Below, piece by piece: positions 37,525 through 51,200 of a stretch of DNA of 64,000 nt (positions are counted from its first letter, which is position 1; each line of letters opens with the position of its first letter). The notes under the pieces were generated by a model. It saw nothing but the letters and a program-made list of their open reading frames with translations, was not told where the DNA came from and did not search any database. The translations under genes and the position numbers were made by a program. Source of the DNA: Earliella scabrosa. Lineage: Eukaryota; Basidiomycota; Agaricomycetes; Polyporales; Polyporaceae. Location: the NCBI GenBank assembly GCA_022605405.1, contig JABYQQ010000019.1:62001-126000 (forward strand). Direction: 5' to 3'.

Positions 37525-39031
37525 TCAGAAGCGTGGACCTTGGACCTCGTAGCTAGACGTATTGCCCGATGGTCAGTTATCGAACTCGCGCGCAGACTGC
37601 TTCCCAGACTACTCACAGCTCCTCGAGGTACTTCTTCTCCTCTTCTGTGAGTGTCTTCCCGGTCGCAATGTTGTCCGAGAGACGTTCGACCTGCAAATTT
37701 CATCGTCAGCACAACGCCCTCCCGCACCCGCCGACAATGAAGAGCAAAGCAGAAGACAACCACCACGCACCTTGTTCAGCCCGACGATTGCAGCGGTGAC
37801 CTTCGAGCTGACCCACGCGAGCGCGACCTGGCTCATCGTCCAGCCGTGCTTCTTCGCGATCTCCTCGACGCGCTGGATGATCTTGTTGTCCGAGTCCCGC
37901 CGCTTCTTCTCGAAGAACGTGCCCTCGATCGACTTTGTCCGCTCAGAGTGCACGCCCAGCGGCCGCGCGAGGAAGCCGATCATGAGAGGCGCGTACGCGA
38001 TTACGCCGATGCCCTTGTAGTTGCAGTACGCGATCATCTCGAGCTCCTGTGGACGCGTGTGAGGATGAAGGGGGAGGGGTGGGGGGCAGAGCTCGCGTCA
38101 TCGCACAGCGCTTTCAATAGCGAGGACCACGCACCTCAGTCCGGTAGAGTAGCGAGTACTCGATCTGCATGCTCACGAACGGCGTCCACCCGTGGACGTC
38201 CGCGACGCGGTTCATCTCCGCGAACTGCCATGTGCGCAGGTTCGACGCGCCGAGGTAGCGCACCTTGCCGCTCTGGACGAGGTCGTGCAGCGCCTTCATC
38301 GTCTCCTCGACCGGCGTCTGGGGGTCAAAGTAGTGGATCTGGAGCACGTCGATGTAGGACGTGCCGAGACGGCGGAGGGAGGCCTCGACCTGGTTGAAGA
38401 GCGCGGTGCGCGACAGGCCGCCGTGGTTCGCGAAGTCGCGCGTGTTCATGAGCGAGCCGTGGACGAGGATCGAGTTCGAGGCCTCGTCCGGCGGGACGAC
38501 GAAGTAGACCTTGGTCATGATGACGATGTTCTCGCGGGGGATGTCGTACTGCGGGAGAACGCGCGCGTGCGGTCAGGGCTTGGGGGAAGACATGGAAGAT
38601 GCGAGAATGTATGAATCGCTCACCTTCTTGATGAAGGACCCGATAATGCGCTCGGACTCGCCATTAGAATAGATGTTCGCAGTGTCGATGGTGTTGATGC
38701 CGCGGTCCCAGGCAGCTTTGAGGATAGGGAGAGCCTGAGAGACAAGATTAGCTCTCGCGCCACCGACGCGAGGTCGCGTTCAGCGTACTTTTTCTTCGTC
38801 GATGACCCATGACTATCACGGTAGGAAGGTCAGTATACACTGACACTCGGTTGAGAAGTGAATCGCTGACGCACACTCCATGCTGGATGCCCGAACGCCA
38901 TCCCACCGAACTTCCCGACGTCAGTTGTCTCTCCATGCGTCCGCATGATGCGCGAGACTCACAATTGGGTTCGACACCCGAAGGCCAGACTTGCCAAGCT
39001 GACGGTACTCGGCCATGGATTGTTCAGACAT
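37525..39031 (-). CDS. Aldo-keto reductase (AKR2)
   Basis: Complete AKR gene with the same exon layout as AKR1 and AKR3. The start [20 protein letters not shown] is at 39,031, with an in-frame internal ATG at 39,016 that corresponds to the AKR3 start. Exons give [20 protein letters not shown], and [18 protein letters not shown] with catalytic Asp and Tyr. Lys is in [12 protein letters not shown] and His in LQIHYFD. The final exon is [12 protein letters not shown]. Over about 130 residues of the central exon it differs from AKR3 at only about nine positions, and the first 60 residues of that exon are identical. Coding GC content is high. Inferred role as for AKR1; the near-duplicate suggests a recent copy or ongoing gene conversion. 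Confidence 0.9.
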
Positions 39032-41887
39032 ATTGAGACACGGGCACGACGAGGAGGGCTATGGTCTGGGGTCGAGTGGAACGAGCGTAGCAGTGAACGC
39101 GCCTGGCAGAGCTGAGGTCGATGCGGTCTTGTAAGTCTTTGCTGCGCAAGGAAGCATGCTGCATGCATGCCCATCCCTCCTTCCAGAAGACCGCATGCTT
39201 CTACCAGCTGGGCTTCCCGGGGGTCCGATCTTCCATTTCGCGCGCGCAGTGCGGCGCAAGCATCGCCCAAACAGAACTCCATCACACGCAAGCGCCCGAG
39301 GTCTTGTTCAAGCTCCGACCGATATCATCCAATCTCGTTACTCGTACCCAGCAACGAATGTGTGATGTACTGTGCACCGCCGACATACGACGAGCCCCGA
39401 CCGCGGGAATCGCTAAACGGGGCGCGCACGGAAGTGATCTGGCACAGCGAGGAACGTCTTGGGCATCGGCCCGAGGAGGGCAGAGAGAGGCCTCGGCCGG
39501 GGATGGCGAGAAAGTGCAGACAGTGCCCGATGACATCCAGAGCACTCCCCCACGACCTGCGCTTGAAGGAGCGTTCTGTCATCGCAATGTCAATCAGCTC
39601 GCGGTGAGAGAGGGCCAACGGAGCGCTCCATTACCTTACTGGCCATTTTGAGACATATGTAGTGTCCATCGCAGAGTCTGACAAGGTCTGACATGCCCCG
39701 AACGACAAGCCGAACTGACATAAAAGGCGGTCACGGAGCTATGCCAGGTGGAGAGGTTCATTAGAGAGCGCAAGGTGAGATTTTAGGGATGCGGAGGGCT
39801 TCTCACCTAGTATCAACTGCTCTCACTTCACCTCCCCCGCGATGTCGCACGCCGAGGGTGTCGCGAGTCGGTACAATCCCCTGGGGCAGAACGTCACCCA
39901 CTAGCTACCTTCTGCAGAGCCATGATCATGCAAGGTCGCCCGCTTCTCTTCCAGCTTCCTCTGGGATCGGATAGACAAACGAAGAATGGAAGGGGCGGAA
40001 CCTGGAAAGCTGGATGGACGTTCTCGGCCGCGCAGGAGATTGGGGACATTGGTGGAGGAGGGGTATGTGCAGAGTGCCCGCGTCTCGCCATATCCCTCAA
40101 GGCACGGCCAGGTCGTCCGTCAGCGTCCATCGCTGTGTACTTATGGACGACGTTCTCCGGTGTGGCGCCACAGTGGGAGTTAGGGCCCTTCATGGGGGGT
40201 TGGGTGTTGAGCGAGGTAGGTCAATCGCACCAGACAAAGTCATTGAGACGAAGTCTTGGGGTTGACAATGTCCGCAAAGCCTGAACGTGGAAGTGGAAGA
40301 AGAGACGTACACGTTTAGTTGCGCGTTGGCAAGACGGCGCACCTCTCACGGGATTCTACACCGTAGCCCATCCCAGCTCCCGATTGGTAGCCCTCAGTTC
40401 CGCTCCATCTCCGGGGACTCGTTCGCACTCCTAAGAGTATCATAACGCGAGCAGGCTGCCAGTGACATGAACCAGTACGACGCAACAGACCAAGAGGGGC
40501 ATGGCTGGGTTGGAGCATGAGTGACGCACAGCGCGGTGTGAGCGGTAAACGAACTCACCATGGGCAATGATCATGCATCCGTCACAAGTATGACTGTGAG
40601 GGAGAGGAGAGAATGTCTGTGGCCTCATAACGAAGTCCATGCCCGCCGAAAAGCTGCAGTTGAACTTGAGGTCCGGGACCGTCGCGCGACCAGTTCAAGT
40701 TTTCAGGTTGTACGGGAGACTACTCAGGCTGCTGAAAGGTGGTGCTAGGCTTGCACAAGGATAGCAATCCGCGGTTGCATAGTGGAGTTAGAAAGGTATG
40801 GGGAGCTGTCAACGATGATGCCCAAGGTCAACTTGAAGACGTCGACCGACTCGGACTCCTCGACCTGCGCCAGCACTGCGCAGTAGTCCAAATTGCCACG
40901 TGGCCGAGCTGATCCGCTGCGAGCGCTCCGTTCACCTCTCCCGGGTAGTCGACTCTGACTCACTCTATCCACGAGCTCAACTCGCAACATCCCTCCACAA
41001 GGCTGTTCATGGGCGTGTCTTCGGGACAAAATGAACAGCTGACTACGTCGTAGCCGGAACGGACGACTACATCATGATCTGCCGTTACCTGGGGGTAGCT
41101 TCCATTGTCCAAGGCTTGCGCCGGCGGCAGATCTCTTGGCAAGGACTGCAGAGGTGGCAGTCTGGTCCTGTAAGTCTTGTTTTTGAGTTGTGCATATTCA
41201 CATGTTGACACGAGGAGAACAGATGGCGTTCGACAGCGGCTTAAGACAGTCGACTCGAGTGCCATATTCCCACTGTTCGGAGGGTTTCCATGTTCTTGCA
41301 TGATCATGATGGGCCTTCAAAGCACCTCGTATTAGAGAAGCTTGAGGACTACTTACTCGAAAGGTCTGCCAACCTTGGATCCAGAGTCACACGGAGACGG
41401 ATACTGACGAATGCTCATTGAAGATGAAGATCGCTCGATGCCTGGGTCCTCGATGACCTTGTCTGGACAGAAGTTGAGATCACCCTCAAGGTGCACGCGA
41501 AGCATCGCCCTCAACCCAAGAGGTGAAGCCATGCATGCTTGTCTCGTTCGATTGATCTTACGTCCCGCAACAGGTGCCGCAGACGAGAACCAGATCTCAT
41601 CGCTTACACGCATCGACCATGTGGCCCCCGCTCGGATCCGGGCAGGCGGATACTGAATTCCTGCAACCCGATGCCCGTGATGGAACACTGTGTGTGCATG
41701 AGCCGTGCTACGCCGCGCGGTGAGCATGCAGTAGCCGTGGAAAGGCTTAAAGGATGCTAAGTGCGGACAGATGCTCTATCCCGCAACGATGTCGCCCTCC
41801 ACGTTGCTTGAGAAGCGCTTCTTCCGCCATATCCTCAAAACGCGCTCGTCCAAGAAGTCTTCAATCAATAGTGAAGACGAACCGAAG
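39032..41887. other. Divergent intergenic region AKR2 / AKR3
   Basis: About 2.85 kb between two head-to-head AKR genes. No gene is recognised. An ATG at 41,771 could extend AKR3 by 39 residues in frame. Otherwise only short open frames without family features are present. Confidence 0.5.
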
Positions 41888-43316
41888 ATGGCGGAGTATC
41901 GTAATCTAGGGAAGTCCGGCCTGCGTGTGTCGAACCCCATTGTGAGTCCTGTCCATCGCACCCGGTTCGCTGTTACCAAGACTGAGGCGCCACGCTCGCA
42001 GTTCGGTGGAATGGCCTTCGGCGAACCAGCTTGGAGCGTAAGTCAGTTCTAGACTGCCCCTGAGCTCTCCTCAAACTGACAGATATGCTAGTCATGGGTC
42101 CTCGATGAAGAGAAGGTATGCACGTTGGACCGTCTCATCCGACACACCATATACACCTACATTCACCCTCAAGGCTCTGCCTATCCTCAAGGCCGCATGG
42201 GACCGCGGCATCAACACCATAGACACGGCCAACATCTACTCTAATGGCGAGTCTGAGCGCATCATTGGAGCATTCATGAACAAGGTCAGCGGAGCGTCCA
42301 TACCCATTCCATGCGCTGACCGGCGCTACAGTACAACATCCCCCGCGAAAACGTGGTCATCATGACCAAGGTCTACTTCGTCGTCCCGCCGGACGAGGCC
42401 TCGAACTCAATCCTCGTCCACGGCTCGCTCATGAACACGCGCGACTTCGCGAACCACGGCGGCCTGTCGCGCACCGCGCTCTTCAACCAAGTCGAAGCCT
42501 CCCTTCGGCGGCTGGGCACGTCATACATAGACTTGCTCCAAATCCACTACTTCGACACTGCCACGCCTGTGGCGGAGACGATGAAGGCGCTGCACGATCT
42601 CGTCGAGAGCGGCAAGGTACGCTATTTGGGCGCATCCAACCTGCGTACCTGGCAGCTGGCAGAGATGAACCGTGTCGCGGAAGTGAATGGCTGGACGCAG
42701 TTCGTGAGCATGCAGATCGAGTACTCGCTGCTCTACCGGACCGAGGTACGTGCGCTCTCGGTGCACTAGTTGCCGTTCATTGAAGAGTTGATGCCACCTT
42801 CACCGTACCGATGTACAGGAACTGGAGATGATAACGTACTGCAACTACAAGGGCATCGGCGTAATCGCGTACGCGCCACTCATGACCGGCTTCCTCGCAC
42901 GCCCACTCGGGACACAGTCAGAGCGGACGAAGAGCGTCGAGGGCACGTTCTTCGAGAAGAAGCGGAGGGAGTCGGATAACAAGATCATCCAGCGCGTCGA
43001 AGAGATTGCGAACAAACGTGGCTGGACGATGAGCCAGGTCGCGCTCGCGTGGGTGGCGTCGAAGGTGACAGCTGCGATTGTAGGAGTCAACAAGGTACGT
43101 TTACCTCTCCATAGCGCGCAATGACTCGACCTGACCCATTGATCATGGTATCCCATAGATCGAAAGACTAAGCGACAATATCACGACGGGGAAGACGCTT
43201 ACAGAGGACGAGAGCAAGTACCTTGAGGAACTGTACGTTCATTACACTTCTCACATGAGTACAGTCTAACTGACCGGTCGTCGGTGTAGCTACGAGGTGC
43301 AGCCGCCACGCTTCTG
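41888..43316 (+). CDS. Aldo-keto reductase (AKR3)
   Basis: Third AKR copy, on the opposite strand to AKR2. [18 protein letters not shown] is followed by an intron, then [20 protein letters not shown], and [18 protein letters not shown] (catalytic Asp, Tyr). [12 protein letters not shown] carries Lys and LQIHYFD carries His. Further exons give [36 protein letters not shown] and the final [12 protein letters not shown] at 43,316. Start 41,888 is chosen because it aligns with AKR1 and AKR2; the upstream ATG at 41,771 would add a basic, Ser-rich extension found in neither paralogue. Head-to-head arrangement with AKR2. Likely NADPH-dependent carbonyl reductase; substrate unknown. Confidence 0.9.
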
Positions 43317-45293
43317 AACACGACCATCAGGGAGGGCATGGTATTGTCCTTGTGCCTCCTTGTGGGTGTATTGTAGTGTACGCCGCTAAGTTATTCAAAG
43401 TAATTTGCGCCCGCGGCACGGAAAGAACGGAGGCGGTAATCGCATGAGGTCTGTACGTACAAACTCCAAGCACGAAGCAAACTGGGATTTGGATCCGGCG
43501 ATAGAATTTGGGCACCAGCATTCCGCGCGAGACCGGAACTATCGGACTCATGAGCGTGCGGCTGGAGAGAGTTGAGCCTGACGCTCCTTCTTGCGCTGAC
43601 GAGAGCTTTAAAGATTGTCGGCCAGACAGATCATCATGAGAACGGGCTAGAGCGGTCAGTTCTGTTCCTGGGACCGGGGGTAGAATCGAAGACGTGATGC
43701 CCGCCGGGGATGCAACTTGCCATGCGTGGCACGGCAGTAATCGCGCGGTGAATGCTGCCCTGGACGCATAGGAGTCGGCGAGCAAAAAGTCTTGAAAAAC
43801 GTGTACTTGAGGGGTTCCAGAAGGTTTTGCCAGGTTTCAATAGGTAGTATGCGTAGGGAAGGCAAGTGTACATGGGGCACCCACGGAGCGCCCGAGCGGA
43901 TCAAAACCGATTATGTAATAGCGCGCAAACTCTCAACGTTCAACGTTCAACGTTGCAAAATGGACATATGTCCGCGGCTATTGCATTTCTGTCCATATCG
44001 ATTAGCCATCTGTCCGCCCGACCTGCAGTTGCTCCACTACCCCTCCTATCCCCTCCAAATTTCGTGTGTATGCACTTTCAGCCCCCCTCAGTCCAGCAAA
44101 ATTATTATTTTCACGCCGATCTCTTTCGTCCGTCCTCGTGGTCCCTCGAATGCTTTGCCCTCCCACCGGCGCCTAACCGCCTATATATGGTAAAACCCCG
44201 CCCAGCCCCTTCCGGCGCTCTACGCCCACTGCCATCGGCCTTCTCGCAGTCCGTACGGCGCCTCACCTGTCCTTTCGGATTTTTCGGACTCGCTCGTCGC
44301 CCAGTAGCGCTCACTCTCCGGCGCTCTCCTCCACACCCTATTTGTTTCTATTTACCCTCTCCTTACCACTCAAACGCCTGGCCGTTCAACCCGCAGCGCC
44401 CTCTGGCGCTGCTGTCCTCCCACGTCAAGCGCCCCATCACCTTCCTTTCGCCCCCTCTAGTCATCCACCATCCCACTCCATACTCACAACCTCAGCATCC
44501 TGCTCACTCTCCCTTAGCGAGTCGCTATCACTACCGCTTCGCTCTCAACTCCCCACCTCCGCCTGTCTTCCGGGCCCCTTACACCCCGTCCATCCAATGC
44601 ACCCATAACATCGTAGCTCCCTCCTCCGATCGCATCACGTCCACATCGCTGACCTCCCTTCAAGTGCCCTCGGCCTTCGTTGACCACATACTACGCTCAC
44701 GTTTCCCAACTCGACGTCTTCCCTCTCACTCGACTCCCAGCCTTCTGACGCAATCCCTTCTTCTTATGCTACACTAGTAGCACGTCCTCCTCGTCACACT
44801 TATCCCTTACTCAGTACGCCTTTCCTTACCTGCCCCTCACACTGCTGTAGCAACGGTTGTACCACCCATTGTATCTCAATGCCAGCGCTCCTCGCTCCCG
44901 TGCCTGCAAGCTCATGTCAACCTCGCGCCACGTCAATATCTCTCCAAACCGGTCGTCCTCTCCAATCCCCTCGCAGCCTGCGTATCGTGTGGACACTGAG
45001 GCCGCAGTCTTCTCAGGTGCGTATCTCCGTGGCTCTCCCCGATCACACCGTGTATCCTACAACGCCCCCATCCATCGCAGTCTGCTCATTCCGCCGACGT
45101 CTCTCTTCCACCAACCCCACCCGTCTTCCATCTCCTCTCTATCCCGTGTCTGTTCAAGCCTTTTGTAGTCCCCCCTTCCCTTGTTCGCCTCCTCCCCATC
45201 TGTACGTTGTCCTCCTTTCATCACCAGATATCTCACTTTCACCCCGTTCACATTACCATGCTCGCTGTGTATAGACATTGTCCGCTCTTCCTA
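43317..45293. other. Intergenic, strongly pyrimidine-rich plus strand
   Basis: From about 43,980 to 45,290 the plus strand is dominated by C and T, giving long Pro/Ser/Leu-rich pseudo-frames such as 43,866-44,777. A TATA-like CTATATATGG at 44,181-44,190 precedes the densest part. CAACGTT occurs three times in tandem at 43,934-43,954. No protein family is recognised. The tract lies 3' of the long transposase-fusion gene and could be its trailer, an unrecognised promoter with a long leader, or the end of the element. Confidence 0.4.
43934..43954. repeat. Tandem 7-bp repeat (CAACGTT x3)
   Basis: Three perfect head-to-tail copies of CAACGTT. Confidence 0.85.
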
Positions 45294-48200
45294 CTACACG
45301 AAATGTCCATACGGGCATCGATATACAATGCGCTCTCTGGGGCTCATCGCCACAATGCTCCAGAACCAGTGCTCGTGCTGCACCCTATCCGCTCCGTCGA
45401 GTGATGGGTAATCCCGACCATACCTTGCGCATACCCAGCTCGGTATGTCCCGTGGCCGTCCCGCAAGGTGTCGCGCCCTCAGCTGCAGTAGCTCGAATGA
45501 CAACGGGCAGGACGACCCGAAGTGCGGCCATCCTCTTTGCACCGGAGTTGCCAAGATCGCCTGCCACAGGGCCTTGCCCTCCATATCGTCGTCCGCCTCT
45601 TCGTCGCTCACCATGTCTGCTTCGTCCTCCCTGATGCGCTCCATGGTTTTGCCTGGGCCACCGCGCTCGACCGCCAGATCTTCCTCACCGTCTGACTCCT
45701 CCTCTTCGTCGTCCAGCCGATAGCCTTCCTGCTCCGCGCTCAGCTCGAATTCCAGGTGACAAGCGCTCCTGATTAACCGGCGGCGGCGCACGTTCTCCAA
45801 GGAGTCCACCGGTCCCAAGCATTGCCTGTGGTACCACCGCGCGCACGGCTCGCAATACAATAGGACGTCCCGCTCCGGCTCATATCTTCGATCCACAGCG
45901 CAGAGACCGTCGTCTCGGCACACCTCGTTCGCCGTCAGCTGGGTCTCTTGTCAGACCATTATCTGGTAGCATTCTCAAAATACCACTCACCGTCTGCACT
46001 CGGCATTCCCGTGAGGCCTCCATCTGCATAGTGAATGCCAGCCACACCGTCGTCGACCACCACGCCGTCCTGTTCGTTCCCCCTTGAAAGACAGTGTCGT
46101 GCGGCTCAAGGCACACTGCGCGCACCTCGTCACGCACTGCGTCCTGCGGTAGGTCAGACACTATATCTGTCCATACGAGCTGCCTCTCTCCCCAGACTAT
46201 TGCGTTCCTGCCGGTATTCCCGCGCAGCGCGCACTGCGCCTCCCTGTTCTTGAGGCTCCCGCATGCGATCACCAGTCGAACTTTTGCTGACGAGTTCTAC
46301 CACCCCCTTTCAGGGTCTCCCTCCATTTTCATGGTCTTTTGACAAACTCACCTCGTTCTCTACGTCTTCGACCAAACCCAGCGGTTCCTCTTGTCCCAAC
46401 ACCATCCATTGGCATGTCTCCCAACGATAGCTGCCCGTCGTCAGTTCGATGCCACCTTCGCCCAAGTCATACCACACCTACATCGCGCCTTTCTTAATCC
46501 CTCCCCCTGTCACCCCAGTCCCTTAACCAACATATCATCCTCCACGTACGATGAGTAACACTCACCACTCGCCCCATCGGCCTCCCTCCCAGTCTCCTCC
46601 TGCCACCTTCGGCCATGATGCGGGTTTGCGCTTCGCCTGTTTTGCCTGTAGGCACGCGTCTTTCCCTTGCCTGAGGTCTGCATGGTTCGGAGTACGAGGT
46701 CTTCCCGCCAATGTGACAGCGTATGGTACAGCAGGGGACGGAACAAGGCAGTTCGTGGACCACACCCAGAATCTGATGCGCAGCCATGTTGCGGTCGGCT
46801 CCCCGCCATCTTCCCACATATGCGATGTGGCACGCTCCGTCCATCCCTCGACGTTCAATTCGGGCGAATCCATATTCAACTTGAACATAATACAGGAGGT
46901 TCTACCGTAGGTCCGGGAACTATGATCCGATGCGTATCTACCAAGTCTAGCTGCCACCCCTTCTCGTATGCTTTCCACACCTGTTCATACCTCGATACTG
47001 GACGTCTGATCCTGTTGTCGGCCACCGCTTGCTCGACGTCATGGAGCGCGACTCCGGTGTAGTGCTCCAATGCCACGTACATGAAGAACACCTTGGCCGC
47101 GCCTCCGCACTTCAGGTGATATCGCTCAGTCGGCCCACGAATTGGTTGTCTCCGTTGCAGGATCCCGCACATCTCTGTGCACAGAGCCTCGTCCCCCGCG
47201 TCCAGCAGGTAACGGTGCTCCTTTGAGTCCCCATGTCGCTCTACCACCCGCGATGCCACGAAATCCCAAGGAAGCATGTTCGGGTTCACGTTGGGCGGCG
47301 GTGGCGACAGCTCTTCCCCCTCCTCGTCGTATCCGTGCTCCCGCAGGCACTCCTTGATTAGGCGAGAGTACAGAGGCTCCGCCTCCCAATGTCCCGCTAG
47401 GACAGCATCCAGGGCCGGTAGCGTGGCCTCGAGGACAGCCCGAAGTCCCTGCCGTCGTGGCGTGAGGTTCGCCGCATGCACCCGCCCAAGCGAACGATGC
47501 TCGAGGTCTGCCGGCCATTGCATGGGCACGATCTGTCACCTTGCTATCAGACTAGAGTCCTGCCATGACCGGTGAATGCGGCGTACCTGGGATGCCGGCA
47601 CGTATTCGTCCCCCATTCGCTCGCATTCCTGATAGGTAAACTCTCGTTTCGACAGGAGTTTAGCCAGCGCGTGCGTATCCAATGGCGTCGGATCAGGAGC
47701 GACGTCGTCTGCGTTGTCCAACCAGAGGAGGTTGATGTCTCCTGCGACCTGCACGCGTTTCCGTTTTCCGTCGCACTTCACGATCTCAACTGGGAACGCC
47801 CGCCACGGACATCCGGGGAGGGGAGGCTCGTCTAGAACCATCATCATCCATTCTCCCTGCTGCGGACGCCGTTGACCCCTGTTGCACATAAAGTCAGCAC
47901 AATCTCCATCTCCACATACCGCAAACTTACTTCTTCGTTCGCGCAGACGTCCTGCCTTGAGATACGCAGCTGGCACTCTGAGACCCTCTGGACACCGCTG
48001 CTGAGACGTTCGTCAGCCGCACTGGGCTTGCCGCCTGCCCTGCGCGCCCTCCTTCACGTCGTGATCTGGGCCCCGACGAGATAGAAGCGGTCGGGACCAC
48101 CGGGACCCCAGCGCCGCTAAGGCGGGAAGAACGACGCGCACTTGTCGGGGCTGTTACCGGGGTGGGTTCTTCGGGGACGCCTTGTCCACTCAACCTCATC

Positions 48201-51200
48201 GAACGCCGCGATGGCGGCGGACGTGGAATGTCCCGCCGTTTCCTTCCCAATCGCGACGGAGGCCTGAGTTCGGCAGTGGGAAGGCGCGCACTGTTATCCT
48301 CGCGTTCTTCCCCCTGTAGTCATAATTAGTGAGGGTTGATCAATCAGACCTGACGTTCTACGTACCTCTGAGGCCCTCATCTCCACGACACCCGACGTCT
48401 CGACCTCCACCTGATCCTGGATGGCTCTGGGTGACCTCTTCTCTGACCGCTCAATGTCATCACGCCGCGCGCTTCGTTCGTCCTCACGCTGTGCCCCCTT
48501 CGAGGACTCCTGGCTCGGAGCGGGTTCGATCGGCTGACGCCGTGCCGCCATCGAAGACTCCTCGCTCGTAGCCGGTTCGATTGGCTCCACGGTCATCTCG
48601 TGCTCCCCGCACGATGTCGTCCCCGGGGCCACATATTGCTGTCTGCTTGGTACTGACGTCTCATCGGCATGCTCGCTCTCAAAAGCTTCGCGCGTGGGGC
48701 CTCCGCTCTGGTCCTCGATCCGTCCCGCGTGCATGTTGACCTCGACGGACTCCGTCAGCCCCACGACGTGCACCGATGAACCCACCGCTCTTTCAGACGT
48801 CTGTTAGCCAGTTCAGGCTTCATCAGCATCCCTCACTATAGTGCTCACGGCTCATACTCACCGCAGTCTGCTTCGCGCGCGGCAACTGTGTCGCCCTGAC
48901 AGCGCCTGCCGCGTTCTCGGGCCTGTCGCCTTCGTCGCTGGGATCGGGGGCTTCCGCTGCGGTCGTCTCATGCTTGGCTGCGTCGCCAGGGTGGGGGTCT
49001 TCCGCTGCGGTCGACTCATGCGTCGTCGGAATATGTAGGCTTTCCATCAGTCGCAAAACGAGATTCTCCATTAGCTTCTGGGCCTGCGCGGGGTCGAACT
49101 GAAAGTCGTCGCGTTCAGGAGCTCGGCCGCAAACGACTTCCATGATGAACTTGATCATATACACTCCGCACCACAGCGTCTGTCCTTGCGTGGGTACCGT
49201 TGGCTGGGTTAGAATGCGTTAGTAACAGCACTTGAGCGCGGTGGCCCAACCTAATTCCTGCGATCATACGCACCCGGGACGCTGGAGTGAGTTCGGCAGT
49301 CCATCCTGCGGCTGTCAACTGTTGGTCCGCATGCCGCACGCGGTATTCAAATTGCAGCATCTTGAACACCCGCTACAGACCATGAACGTCAGTCCGTGTT
49401 CTGTCTTAATGTCCTAGGCACAACATGACTCACCCCGTATACTGCCTTGGCTCGTGTCACGCTAGGCAGGCTGTCGTATACCACAATCTTCTTAGATGTC
49501 ATGTGCACGACCACACAAAGCCAGTGGCTGTCGCTCTTCCAGTAAATTGGAAGGATGAGCACGTCCAATGCGAAGACGTTCTTTGTAGCCATACAGGAGC
49601 TTGTCAGCATTTCATCCTGCCGTCGTTTATCGATAAACTCACCTCCTTGAACCACACTCCGGCTTTCATTCGTCGCGGTCCAGGTGCTAAGCCCTCGTCG
49701 CCTATGTTGCGCACGGGGGCTTTCATCAACACTGACAGGATCGACTGGGGGGCGATCAGTAATCGGTCGGGCCTAGGCCGTGAAATCGCCGGCGACAGCC
49801 CGAAGGCTTCGTCCCATTCGCCGGCCGCGAGATCATTCATGGGCCCAGCTAGAAGGGCGTCCACAAGAAACGTGGACATCCCTTCGCCTCTCCACAAAAT
49901 TTCGACGGCCTCGCGCTGGAACTTCTCTCGACCCATCTCCCACCATGTCTTCTCGTTGCAGAGACGGAAACACTGCAGCTTCTCGCGGATATCCGGGCGT
50001 TCCTGCATGGTGGTTCGCTTGCGGACAGGCGCGGGCATCTCGGAGTATTCGCCCAGGCGAGCTGGTGCGTCATGTATTCAGCGGGGTCGCACCCATAGGA
50101 GAAATCTGCACGCTTACCCTCAGGCGTCAACGCCGGAACCGGTTGAGTAGGATGGAAGCCCATCTCGGGGCCAGAGCTGTTCCCTGCAGCAGCAGTATTC
50201 AGCTCCGTGGTCGCCCCTTGGCTCACAGGCCGTTGAGAGAACTGCGGGGGATGTCCGGTGTCAGTCTCGCTCTGCCTTGCGACATCGTCGTTGGGATCAC
50301 AAACCACGGTCGGCAGGTCATCCCAATCAATCTCCGTCTCGTAATCCCCGAACCATTCACGTAACACCTCTATCTGTAGGCCTTCCTGGTCGCCCACATA
50401 CGACGTCCATATGGCCATCAACACGTCTCGAAGGTCTTCTGGACTTAGGTCGCCGAATCCGTCTTGTTGAATGTCGATTCGCAGCAGGCGCGCCCACCCG
50501 AAGATCAAACTCCAGAACCCACATGACAATCCGTCGGTCTGCAGGCCAGTAGCGACCTCCTCCAGCGTGAACTCCTCGCTTTGCAACGTTGGATCAATGC
50601 ACTGGTTACAACATCTTCCACGTCAACCAACCCCTCGCCAAGCGTCAGAATAAGTGCTAAGTCTCACCGGTTCCTCCACTTCGCGGCTGTGTTGCTGAGC
50701 CCGATCGATCGCGGTTACAATGACATGCTGGTGGGACAGGTTCGCTGCGGTCCCCGTCGAAAGCGAGTTCCAGCGCCGGATCCTTCGGGGGCGGCAGGTC
50801 AAATCGTGCTCGACAAGCGTCCAGTGTTGGTTCTCGTGATGGAAGAATATGAAACGCGTAAGCCCAGCAGTTCGGCTGGCTACCAGATCAGGGAGACGTC
50901 CCAACCGCTTGTCACGCAACTATTCGAATGTCGGCGTTCAACATGAGCGATCCATGCTGCACGCACTGAGATTGACATCACTCACCATCTCGCATACCTC
51001 CTGCATTGTCCCACCAACACTCGCCATCGCCTCAGCAAGCGGTTCGTCGGGCGTCATCCCGAAAATAACCCCCGTTTCCCTGGCTAGATGAGACCCATTC
51101 AGGCAATCCAGGAAAAGCCATGCCTCGTCAGCCCTCAGCCAATACTCCGGATCTTGCCAACGGTCAAAACTCATTCCAGCCATAGTAAGCTCCTCCGCGA

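Noticed and set aside
43866..44777. 303-residue plus-strand open frame
   Set aside because: Pro/Ser/Leu-rich because of C/T base bias; overlapping frames on the same strand are also open and no family or start context fits.
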